A DNA stretch of 16,859 nt from Clostridia bacterium (lineage in GTDB: Bacteria > Bacillota > Clostridia > Christensenellales > Aristaeellaceae), in assembly GCA_017537105.1 (NCBI GenBank), contig JAFWBZ010000380.1:1-16859 (forward strand), written 5' to 3'. A program made the translations under genes and the position numbers. Of the stretch, positions 6,864 through 13,563 are shown in pieces (the stretch's first letter is position 1; every line of letters begins with the position of its first letter). A model generated the notes under the pieces. That model saw only the letters and a program-made list of their open reading frames with translations, was not told where the DNA came from and ran no database searches.

Positions 6864-7310
6864 ATGGCGACGGGCAAGTATCAGAAATGGCTGACGCCCG
6901 ACGGCCTGATGCTGCTGGAGGGCTGGGCGAGGGACGGCCTGACGGATGAACAGCTGGCCCGGAAGATGGGAATTTCGTGCGGCACCCTGTACGCATGGAA
7001 AAACAAATTTCCTGAGATTTCGAAGGCCCTAAAAAAGGGCAAGGAAGTCGTCGATGTCGAGGTGGAGAACGCGCTGCTGAAGCGGGCGCTGGGGTACGAA
7101 TACACCGAGATGATGGTGGAACATTCGCCCGATGGTGTGAAGCGCCGGGAGACGGTGAAGTTCATACCGCCGGACGTGACCGCGCAGATCTTCTGGCTGA
7201 AGAACAGAAAGCCGGAGACCTGGCGTGAGAAGCAGGTGGTGGAGGTCTCCGAGGAGGCGCTGGATCGGGCGCGGGAGATCCTTGGGGGTGTCAAGAGTGT
7301 TATCCAGTAA
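6864..7310 (+). CDS. terS: Terminase small subunit
   Basis: A 148-residue protein. The N-terminal helix-turn-helix spans about residues 15-45: LLEGWARDGLTDEQLARKMG, then ISCGTLYAWKNKFPEI. A helical oligomerisation region with VENALLKRALGYEY follows. The C-terminal part has PPDVTAQIFWLKNRKPETWREK, a hallmark of Firmicutes phage small terminases. It recognises the packaging site and hands DNA to TerL. The ATG follows a GGAGGGAGG site. The 3' end overlaps the start of terL, as is usual for this pair. It is the first gene after the late promoter. Confidence 0.9.
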   Translation: MATGKYQKWLTPDGLMLLEGWARDGLTDEQLARKMGISCGTLYAWKNKFPEISKALKKGKEVVDVEVENALLKRALGYEYTEMMVEHSPDGVKRRETVKFIPPDVTAQIFWLKNRKPETWREKQVVEVSEEALDRAREILGGVKSVIQ

Positions 7311-8532
7311 GCAGCAGGAGTTCCTGGACAACTGCTCCCGGCGCTGGAACGTGAAGACCGGGGCGACTGGCAGCGGAAAAACCTGGCTGGATTACGCGGT
7401 GGTGATTCCCCAGCGCCTGCTGGCCTTGCGGGGCGAGGGCGCGGCGGTGATCCTGGGCAACACCCAGGGCACGGCGAACCGGAACATATTGGAGCCGATG
7501 CGGGACATCTGGGGCGACGCGCTGGTGGGCACGATCAACAGCAATGACAACAGTGCGCGGCTGTTCGGCAAAAAGGTCTATGTCATGGGCGCGGACAACA
7601 AGAAGCACGTTGCCAGGATTCAGGGCATGACCATCGAGTACGCCTACGGCGATGAGGTGCCGACCTGGGCGGAAGCGGTGTTCCAGATGTTGAAGTCGCG
7701 CCTGCGCTGCCCGCACAGCCACTTCTACGGCACCGGCAACCCGGACGCGCCCCAACACTGGTTCAAGAAGTTCCTGGACAGCGACGCCGATATTTATTAT
7801 CAGCCTTCGACGATCTTCGACAATCCGTTTTTGCCGAAGGAGTTCGTGGACAACCTGTGCAAGGAGTACGCGGGGACGGTCTATTACAACCGCTTCATCC
7901 TCGGGCAGTGGGTGGCGGCGGAGGGCGTGGTTTATCGGGCCTTCGCCGACGATCCGGAGCGGTTCATCGTGGACGACCTGCCGGAGGGAGACGCGATTCG
8001 CAACGCCGTGATCGGGGTGGACTTCGGCGGCGGCAAGTCGGCGCACGCCTTCTGCTGCATGGGGTTTACCGTGCGAGGGCGGCTGGTTGTGCTGGACGAG
8101 TACCGGGAGCAGCGGGCGCTGGACCCGAACAAACTGGCGCAGGATTTCGTGGACTTCGTGCGGCGGTGCAAGAGCCGGTGGGTGATCTCGGATTGCTGGT
8201 GCGATTCGGCGGAGCAGACGCTGATCAACGGGCTGCGGAGCGCGGCAGCCTCGGCTGGGCTGGGGCTGAACATCGGCAACAGCTTGAAACGGCCGATCAA
8301 CGACAGGATTCGGGCGACCTGCATTCTCATGGGGGCGGGGTGCTTTTTCGTGAACAGGGCGTGCGTCGAGACCATCGACGCGCTGAAGAGCGCACTGTGG
8401 GACGCGGACGAGCTGACTGAGGATGTCAGGTTGGACGACGGGACTACGAATATCGACAGCCTGGACGCGATGGAGTACAGCTTCGAGCGCGAGATTCCGG
8501 CGCTGATTGATGGATGGAGGTTTACCGCATGA
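7297..8532 (+). CDS. terL: Terminase large subunit (ATPase and nuclease)
   Basis: A 411-residue packaging motor from the GTG at 7297 (reading MLSSKQQEF, matching the usual family start). GTG 7288 and TTG 7282 are possible alternatives. Walker A is GATGSGKT at 22-29, and Walker B is IEYAYGDE with D119/E120. The RNase H-fold nuclease has IGVDFGGG with D242, ISDCWCDSAE with D299 and D303, and SLDAMEYS with D390, so both activities look intact. It cuts concatemers and pumps DNA into the prohead through the portal. It overlaps terS at its start and the glycosyltransferase at its end (GCATGA), a tightly coupled cluster. Confidence 0.95.
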   Translation: MLSSKQQEFLDNCSRRWNVKTGATGSGKTWLDYAVVIPQRLLALRGEGAAVILGNTQGTANRNILEPMRDIWGDALVGTINSNDNSARLFGKKVYVMGADNKKHVARIQGMTIEYAYGDEVPTWAEAVFQMLKSRLRCPHSHFYGTGNPDAPQHWFKKFLDSDADIYYQPSTIFDNPFLPKEFVDNLCKEYAGTVYYNRFILGQWVAAEGVVYRAFADDPERFIVDDLPEGDAIRNAVIGVDFGGGKSAHAFCCMGFTVRGRLVVLDEYREQRALDPNKLAQDFVDFVRRCKSRWVISDCWCDSAEQTLINGLRSAAASAGLGLNIGNSLKRPINDRIRATCILMGAGCFFVNRACVETIDALKSALWDADELTEDVRLDDGTTNIDSLDAMEYSFEREIPALIDGWRFTA

Positions 8533-9143
8533 ATGAACACAAGGTATTGATTGCCGTGCCAGCGCTGGACACCATGCCGACGCAGACGGCATACAGCATG
8601 TTGAGCCTGAAGCGCGACTGTCCGAGCAAGTTCTCCTTCATCGTGCGGGCGTCCTGCCACGACGCGCGGAACATGCTGGCACGGGAAGCCATCGAGAGCG
8701 GCGCGGATCGCGTGCTGTGGCTTGATAGCGACATGGTATTTCAGGACGACCTCATGCTCCGGCTGGGTGAAGACCTGGACGCGGGATGGGATATGGTCTG
8801 CGGACTTTACTTCAAGCGTGAATTGCCGGTGACGCCGGTGATCTATAAGCGCGTGGAGATGGCAAACGGCGTGGAGCCTTACAAGGACTACCCGAAGGAC
8901 GAGATCTTCCCGGTGGCCGGCTGCGGCTTCGGCGCGGTGATGATGAACACAGAGCTGCTGACTCGTTCGGACGAGTTCAAGACGGGGCCGTTCACGCCGC
9001 TTCCGCATCTGTCCGAGGACCTGTCCTTCTGCAAGCGGGCGGCGGACGCGGGCGCGCGGATCGCCTGTGACAGCCGGATCAAGGTTGGGCATGTCGGCGT
9101 GATTGCCTACGGTGAGGCGATGTACAGGCATCCGGGAGGCTGA
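8529..9143 (+). CDS. GT-A-type glycosyltransferase
   Basis: A 204-residue protein with features of a family 2-like GT-A glycosyltransferase: KVLIAVPALDT at the N-terminus, SCHDARNMLAREAIESGAD, the metal/nucleotide-sugar DxD motif LDSDM at 66-68, VAGCGFGAVMMN, and EDLSFCKRAADAG near the end as the catalytic-acid region. The ATG at 8529 overlaps the terL stop and has GGAGG eight bases upstream. Its place between terL and portal, in the late operon, suggests it modifies the virion or phage DNA, but neither acceptor nor sugar can be read from the sequence. GC content and codon use resemble its neighbours. Confidence 0.82.
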   Translation: MNEHKVLIAVPALDTMPTQTAYSMLSLKRDCPSKFSFIVRASCHDARNMLAREAIESGADRVLWLDSDMVFQDDLMLRLGEDLDAGWDMVCGLYFKRELPVTPVIYKRVEMANGVEPYKDYPKDEIFPVAGCGFGAVMMNTELLTRSDEFKTGPFTPLPHLSEDLSFCKRAADAGARIACDSRIKVGHVGVIAYGEAMYRHPGG

Positions 9144-9147
9144 GGCT

Positions 9148-10827
9148 ATGTGGGTTTGGGACAAAATCAAAAGCTGGGGGCGAGGGCTGATGCAGAGGAC
9201 GGCGACGGCGACGGGCATCGCCCGCGAGTTCAAGGACATATTCGAGCTGGGCGACGTGCCGGCGTTCAATCAGTTTTACTATTACGGCATTTTCGTATGG
9301 AAGGCGCTCTATCGCGGGCTGTACAAGGACTGGCACGTGGTGCCGGTGGTGGCTGTTGGCGCGAAGCCCGGGCAGACGCGGCAGCTGTTTCGGCTGAATA
9401 CGGCCAAGGCCGTCAGCGCGGAGTTGGCCTCGCTGGTCTGGGGCGAGGAGGCGCAGTTCTCGGTGTCCACCAATGGATGGGTGGAGCAGCGGAACGAGGA
9501 CGGCGTTGTCACCAATCCCGACCCGCTGAAGGGGTTTGTCGAGGACGTGCTGCGGCGGAACGCCTTCGGGGAGAAGCTGCAGGAGCTGGTCGAGCAGGGG
9601 CTGGCCCTGGGTGGGGCGTCGATTAAGGTCTGGGCGGAGCCGGAGAGGAAGGGACTCCCTCAGTCTGCTTCGCAGACAGCTCCCTCGGAGAGGGAGCCTT
9701 TTGGGGTGCGGCTGGGGTATGTGATGGCCGACCAGTTTGTGCCACTGGCCTGGGACAACGCGCGAGTGACCGAGGGCGTGTTCATCTCCCGGCGGGCGCG
9801 GAAGGGCTGGTATTACACCCGGCTGGAGTGGCACCGGTGGAACGGCGAGACCTACATCATCACCAACGAGCTGTACAAGTCCGAGATGCAGCGCGGGGCG
9901 ATGGCGGGGATGAATCAGGACATCCTGGGGATCCGCTGCCCGACGACGGAGCTGCAGGAGATGTTTCCGGGGCTGGAGCCGGAGACCGTGGTGCCGGTGG
10001 AGGAGAGCCTTTTCAGCTACTTCCGGACGCCCATCGCCAACAACATCGACGACAACTCGCCGCTGGGCGTCAGCATCTACGCCAACGCGCTGGAGACGCT
10101 GCACGCCATCGACATCTGCTATGATTCGTTCGTGACGGAGTTCCGGCTGGGGAAGAAGAAGATCATCGTGCCGGCGCGTTTTTTGCGCATGGTGACCGAC
10201 CCGCAGACGGGGCGGCAGGTGCGGTACTTTGACCCCAACGACGAAACCTATGTGGGCGTGGCCGACGACGACGGGACGGCGGGGGTGCACGACATCTCCG
10301 TGGAGCTGCGCGTCGAGGAGCATGTGGCGGCGCTGAACGCGCTGCTGAGCATACTGTGTCTGCAGATCGGGTTCTCGGCGAACACGTTCAGCTTTGACGA
10401 GCACCAGGGCGGGATTAAGACCGCGACCGAGGTGGTCAGCGAGAACTCCAAGACCTTCAAGACCGTGCGGACGGTGCAGAATCAGCTTAGGCCGATGCTT
10501 GAGCACATGGTGCAGAATATCATCGACGTGGCGATCCTGTACGGCATGGAGTGGGAAGGGCAGAGCGTGGAGCGCCTGGCCGCCGGGGGCTGGGAGGTCA
10601 AGGTGACGTTTGACGACGGCGTGACGCAGGACCGGCAGACGAATTTGAATGAAGGTGTTATGCTGGTGGGCGCGGGGCTGCTGTCGAAGTACAAGTTCCT
10701 GACCGACAAGAAATTCGGCCAGGGGTTGACCGACAAGGAGGCCGCCGAGGAGCTGCAGCGGATCCGGGACGAGCACCAGCAGACGGTGAACGAGGAGCAG
10801 GTGCGGCTGTACGGGGGCGGGGCGTAA
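9148..10827 (+). CDS. Portal protein, SPP1 Gp6-like
   Basis: A 559-residue protein that forms the DNA entry channel at one capsid vertex. It resembles SPP1 Gp6-type portals: an aromatic N-terminal region (MWVWDKIKSW, FNQFYYYGIF), then a LNTAKAVSAELASLVWGEE segment, a long central stem/wing region with SPLGVSIYANALETLHAIDICYDSF, and the clip/crown region with GGIKTATEVVSENSKTFKT around 425-445. The ATG is four bases after the glycosyltransferase stop with GGGAGG upstream. Unusually, a 51-base palindromic repeat is inserted in-frame at about residues 170-186 without breaking the gene. Order terL-glycosyltransferase-portal-minor capsid supports the assignment. Confidence 0.9.
   Translation: MWVWDKIKSWGRGLMQRTATATGIAREFKDIFELGDVPAFNQFYYYGIFVWKALYRGLYKDWHVVPVVAVGAKPGQTRQLFRLNTAKAVSAELASLVWGEEAQFSVSTNGWVEQRNEDGVVTNPDPLKGFVEDVLRRNAFGEKLQELVEQGLALGGASIKVWAEPERKGLPQSASQTAPSEREPFGVRLGYVMADQFVPLAWDNARVTEGVFISRRARKGWYYTRLEWHRWNGETYIITNELYKSEMQRGAMAGMNQDILGIRCPTTELQEMFPGLEPETVVPVEESLFSYFRTPIANNIDDNSPLGVSIYANALETLHAIDICYDSFVTEFRLGKKKIIVPARFLRMVTDPQTGRQVRYFDPNDETYVGVADDDGTAGVHDISVELRVEEHVAALNALLSILCLQIGFSANTFSFDEHQGGIKTATEVVSENSKTFKTVRTVQNQLRPMLEHMVQNIIDVAILYGMEWEGQSVERLAAGGWEVKVTFDDGVTQDRQTNLNEGVMLVGAGLLSKYKFLTDKKFGQGLTDKEAAEELQRIRDEHQQTVNEEQVRLYGGGA
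9654..9704 (+). repeat. 51-bp palindromic repeat in-frame inside portal gene
   Basis: Starts ACTCCCTCAGTC, contains the hairpin GTCTGC-TTC-GCAGAC (9663-9677) and then GCTCCCTC-GGA-GAGGGAGC (9679-9697), and ends CTTTTGG. It is nearly the same element as 10828-10877. At 51 bases it is exactly 17 codons, translated as LPQSASQTAPSEREPFG with no stop. Confidence 0.85.
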
Positions 10828-10877
10828 ACTCCCTCAGTCGCCTTCGGCGACAGCTCCCTCTCAGAGGGAGCCTTTGG
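10828..10877 (+). repeat. 50-bp palindromic repeat between portal and minor capsid genes
   Basis: Begins immediately after the portal TAA: ACTCCCTCAGTC, hairpin GTCGCC-TTC-GGCGAC, then GCTCCCTC-TCA-GAGGGAGC and CCTTTGG. It differs from the copy in the portal gene mainly in the first stem, with compensating changes that keep the pairing. It fills almost the whole gap up to the ribosome site of the minor capsid gene. Confidence 0.85.
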
Positions 10878-10892
10878 GGAAGGTGATTGGAC

Positions 10893-12716
10893 ATGGCAAA
10901 CCCTGACTTTCTGGACGTTCTCGGGGATGAGATGGGGCGGGTGTACGAGGCCTGCCATGACCGGCTGCTGATCAACCTGGCGCGGCATTTCATGTTCCTG
11001 CGGCCTGGGGAGCAGCCCGGCGGGGCGTTTGAATACCAGGCAAAGAAGCTGCTGGAGATGGGGCAGCTGACCCGGGAGAGCGTGGAGATCATCAAGGCTA
11101 TGCTGGAGGGCGCGGACCCGGCGCTGGCGGACTGCCTGGAGGCGGCCATCGTGGAGGCGCTGGAGGACGTGGAGCCCCAGCTGCGCAAGGCCGCCGAGGC
11201 GGGGCTACTGGGTGGCGGTGTGCCGCCGGAGATCAGCCCGAGGGCGACGGCGGCGTTTGAACGGTATTATGAGCAGAGCGCGGACAAGCTGAACCTGGTC
11301 AACACGGTGATGCTGGAGAGCACTCAGGATGCCTACCGGAAGACGGTGAGCGATATCGTGAACCGTATGCAGCGGGCGCAGACCATTATCGACGCGGCGA
11401 CCGGCGAGGTGGTTAGCGGGGTGGAATCCTTCAATCAGGCGCTCAAGGACGCGGTGCGGAAGCTGGTGGCGAAGGGGATCACCGGCTTTGTGGACCATGG
11501 CGGACACCGGTGGCGGCCGGAGACCTACGTCGCCATGGACATGCGGACGACATTCCACAACGTATCGAGGCAGGCATTCTGGGACCGGAACGAGGAATAC
11601 GGGAACGACCTGTATCTGGTCAGCCAGCATCCGGGGGCGCGTCCTCTGTGCTATCCGTGGCAGTGCAAGGTGATCAGCCGGACGGACCAGGCGCGGGACG
11701 TGACGGACGGCGCGGGCCAGCCCGTCCACGTGTACGCCCAGAGTGAGACCACCTACGGCGAGCCGGCGGGGCTGTTCGGCATCAACTGCGGGCATCACCC
11801 GGAGCTGTTTATCCCCGGCGCGACGATGGTGCCGGAGCTGCGGCAGGGCGAGGAAGAGAACGCGCGGCAGTACGCCGAGAGCCAGAAGCAGCGTGGACTG
11901 GAGCGGGAGTTCCGCAAGGCCCGGCTGGACATGGAGGTCGCGAAGGCGCAAGGCGCGGGCAAGGACGAGCTGGACCGGCTGCGGGGGCGGCTGAAGGACG
12001 CCGACGAACGGCTGAACCGCTTCGAGCAGGAGACTGGACGCAGGCGGCGCCGAGAGCGGGAGTACGCGCCGGTGGACGCGAAGTGGCCGAAGCCGGAAGC
12101 ACAGGTGCCCGCGAAAAAGGCGTTGACGGATGACGGCGGGAGTGGTACAATGAAACAAGAGCAGGGAAACTCGGCAATTCCTGACGAGATTCGAGGAGAT
12201 TATCAGGATTTCAAGGAACTCACGCTTGGAACCAAAGAACTGCAAAAACTTGACGAGTTACACGAAAAAGCGCTTAGTACGGGGCATGAACATGGCGCAA
12301 TAGTTGAGAACGGGAGTATCTCTGATAGTTTTACTTCTGGTAACGCAAATGGGGTTCAAGTTCCTGCGGAATACTTGAAACTGCCGAATGTTTCTTTACT
12401 TCATTCGCATACCAACGATACTGTTCTGTCTGGGCCTGATTTCGCTTTTCTGCTCAGGGAAAATGTCGCCAATGTTGCCGTGAAAAACCGTTCCGGCGAA
12501 GTGTTCAATGTCGCCATAGGGGATGGATACAGACCGGACGAAGAGGAATTCATTCAGATTCTTGAATGGGCCAGACGCGAGGCAGAGCAGAGTATATTCC
12601 GTGAGGCCCGCGAACGTGGATGGACTGGTGAGCAGATGTTCTACATGGTGATTCGGGAGCAAGCGCGTTTGCTTGCGGGGCGTTTTGAGTGGGATTTGGA
12701 AGGAGGAATGCCGTGA
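10893..12716 (+). CDS. Minor capsid protein (Phage_min_cap2) with C-terminal JAB-like toxin domain
   Basis: A 607-residue protein. Residues 1 to about 310 match the Phage_min_cap2 type of portal-adjacent minor head protein: HHxGARPLCYP-like QHPGARPLCYPWQCK, then TYGEPAGLFGINCGHHPELFIPG. Residues about 320-392 are a highly charged coiled coil. From about residue 420 the base composition drops sharply toward AT and the protein becomes a different domain. It has E466 (HEHGAIVENG), H504-S-H506, S513 and D516, the metal-site pattern of JAB/JAMM metallopeptidases. Virion MuF-type proteins with swappable C-terminal toxin domains are known in Firmicutes temperate phages, and this fits that plan. The ATG at 10893 follows AAGGTG. 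The TGA overlaps the ATG of the small partner gene. The toxin role is inference; a processing peptidase is possible. Confidence 0.82.
   Translation: MANPDFLDVLGDEMGRVYEACHDRLLINLARHFMFLRPGEQPGGAFEYQAKKLLEMGQLTRESVEIIKAMLEGADPALADCLEAAIVEALEDVEPQLRKAAEAGLLGGGVPPEISPRATAAFERYYEQSADKLNLVNTVMLESTQDAYRKTVSDIVNRMQRAQTIIDAATGEVVSGVESFNQALKDAVRKLVAKGITGFVDHGGHRWRPETYVAMDMRTTFHNVSRQAFWDRNEEYGNDLYLVSQHPGARPLCYPWQCKVISRTDQARDVTDGAGQPVHVYAQSETTYGEPAGLFGINCGHHPELFIPGATMVPELRQGEEENARQYAESQKQRGLEREFRKARLDMEVAKAQGAGKDELDRLRGRLKDADERLNRFEQETGRRRRREREYAPVDAKWPKPEAQVPAKKALTDDGGSGTMKQEQGNSAIPDEIRGDYQDFKELTLGTKELQKLDELHEKALSTGHEHGAIVENGSISDSFTSGNANGVQVPAEYLKLPNVSLLHSHTNDTVLSGPDFAFLLRENVANVAVKNRSGEVFNVAIGDGYRPDEEEFIQILEWARREAEQSIFREARERGWTGEQMFYMVIREQARLLAGRFEWDLEGGMP
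12123..12151 (+). promoter_or_regulatory. Promoter-like sequence at capsid/toxin-domain junction
   Basis: TTGACG at 12123-12128, a 17-base spacer and TACAAT at 12146-12151 lie exactly where the GC-rich capsid part passes into the AT-richer C-terminal module. It could express the downstream partner gene separately from the late operon. A chance match inside coding sequence cannot be excluded. Confidence 0.4.
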
Positions 12717-12892
12717 TGTTTACGGAGAAAATGTCATATTCGGAAGCATTGAAGGTCATTTCTGATGCCTATGCCACGAAAACGAAAGAAGAAGCCGATA
12801 GGATATACGAGGACTACCAAGAATTCAGCGCCAGAATACTTCGTCATGAGCTCGAGAGTAAGGACACATTAACAAGCTACAGCTACTCTTAA
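12716..12892 (+). CDS. 58-residue candidate immunity protein
   Basis: ATG 12716 overlaps the minor capsid stop (TGATG) and has AGGAGG nine bases upstream. The protein is short, soluble, mildly acidic and predicted helical: MSYSEALKVISDAYA, then KEEADRIYEDYQEFSARILRHEL. It shares the low GC of the preceding toxin-like domain, and its TAA runs into the stem of an intrinsic terminator. A small gene tied to a polymorphic-toxin C-terminus in this way is usually the cognate immunity gene. No homolog is recognised; function is inferred from position only. Confidence 0.6.
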   Translation: MFTEKMSYSEALKVISDAYATKTKEEADRIYEDYQEFSARILRHELESKDTLTSYSYS

Positions 12893-12912
12893 CCGCCTTC
12901 GGGCGGTTTTTT
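12891..12912 (+). terminator. Intrinsic terminator after the immunity candidate
   Basis: A perfect 7-bp stem AACCGCC/GGCGGTT with a TTCG loop is followed by six T residues (12907-12912). It overlaps the stop codon of the 58-residue gene and closes the AT-rich cassette. Confidence 0.88.
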
Positions 12913-12929
12913 GATGGGAGGAAACACCT

Positions 12930-13184
12930 ATGGATGACAAGGCATTGAAGATCGTGCGTGATTACATCTGGGAGCATCTGGACAAGTCTGACGACCTGGC
13001 CGCGCTGAACTTCAACTTTGAGGTCTACGTGGTCTGGAAGGCCAAGGCGCTTCAGAACTGGAAATACCTGATCTCCAGCACGCTGCTCGACGGAATGTAA
13101 TATGAGCTGACCTACAACGGCGACAAGAAGGAATGGTATCTGGACGCCTACAAGAAGTTTGAGAACCGTGTGATCGCGGAGTAG
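12930..13184 (+). pseudogene. DUF6275-like protein with internal TAA
   Basis: From the ATG behind GGGAGG, the frame reads MDDKALKIVRDYIWEHL, then VYVVWKAKALQNWKYLISSTLLDGM. After TAA at 13098-13100 it continues YELTYNGDKKEWYLDAYKKFENRV to a TAG at 13182. The whole 84-residue reading matches the DUF6275 family of small phage proteins, whose usual text here is DGMYYE, so a tyrosine codon has become TAA. As it stands, only a 56-residue fragment would be made. The gene lies between minor capsid and scaffold, its normal place in related phages. It was either inactivated by a single base change, or the base is a sequence error. Confidence 0.75.
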
Positions 13185-13197
13185 GGAGGGATTCAGA

Positions 13198-13341
13198 GTG
13201 GCCTGCGAACACAAGCGGCTGAAGAGCGTGAACTGCGTGATTTTCTGCATGGATTGCGGGGCGAAGCTGGACAAGGCCCCGGAGTCGGAGCCGGAGAAGA
13301 AGCCGGTTAAGAAGCCGGCGAAGAAGCCCAAAGCTGATTAA
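13198..13341 (+). CDS. 47-residue zinc-ribbon protein with basic tail
   Basis: GTG 13198 with GGGAGG upstream, ending at TAA 13341. The N-terminal part has CEHKRLKSVNC, then FCMDCGAKL, giving Cys3, Cys13, Cys17 and Cys20 as a likely zinc site. The C-terminal half is a lysine/proline-rich tail (KKPVKKPAKKPKAD). Small proteins of this form are common beside DUF6275 in Firmicutes phages; the function is unknown. It is followed directly by a terminator-like hairpin. Confidence 0.65.
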   Translation: MACEHKRLKSVNCVIFCMDCGAKLDKAPESEPEKKPVKKPAKKPKAD

Positions 13342-13342
13342 G

Positions 13343-13366
13343 GCATCCTGATCGGGGTGCTTTTTT
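13343..13366 (+). terminator. Intrinsic terminator before scaffold gene
   Basis: GCATCC pairs with GGGTGC (13343-13348 with 13355-13360, one wobble) and six T residues follow at 13361-13366. The flanking AAG and T-run can extend the stem. It lies two bases after the zinc-ribbon gene's stop. Confidence 0.72.
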
Positions 13367-13421
13367 CATACAACCACGTCCGGCGGGACGATAAACACGC
13401 GGCGGTGCATCACTCTATGGA

Positions 13422-13523
13422 GGCAACTCCCTCAGACCCGCTGCGCGGGCCAGCTCCCTCAGGGAGGGCAACTCCCTCAGACCCGCTGCGCGGGCCAGCT
13501 CCCTCAGGGAGGGAGCCTTTTGG
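13422..13523 (+). repeat. Tandemly duplicated palindromic repeat before scaffold gene
   Basis: Two identical 45-base units (13422-13466 and 13467-13511), each GGCAACTCCCTCAGACC plus the stem CCCGC-TG-CGCGGG and CAGCTCCCTCAGGGAG, then the single end GGAGCCTTTTGG. It is the same family as 9654 and 10828, with a doubled left part. It takes up most of the 222-base gap between the terminator and the scaffold gene. The rest of the gap holds only the scaffold ribosome site (AGGAGG near 13550). An open frame through it (13357-13560) is just translated repeat. Confidence 0.85.
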
Positions 13524-13563
13524 AGAGTCGTCATCCGGGCACCGAAAAAAGGAGGAGTAGAGC

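Noticed and set aside
6611..6949. 112-residue frame across the region before terS
   Set aside because: It starts within the membrane protein gene, runs through the promoter and hairpins into terS, and has no protein-like features.
7300..8592. 430-residue minus-strand frame opposite terL, and similar long frames at 4577-5419, 9079-10776, 11205-12245 and 15750-16646
   Set aside because: All lie opposite genes with recognisable motifs and show no protein-like motifs or ribosome sites of their own.
13422..13511. Two-unit tandem repeat as a CRISPR array
   Set aside because: The units are directly adjacent with no spacers, and they match the dispersed palindromic element.
13357..13560. 67-residue frame before the scaffold gene
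   Set aside because: Most of it is the tandem palindromic repeat translated, and it has no ribosome site of note.
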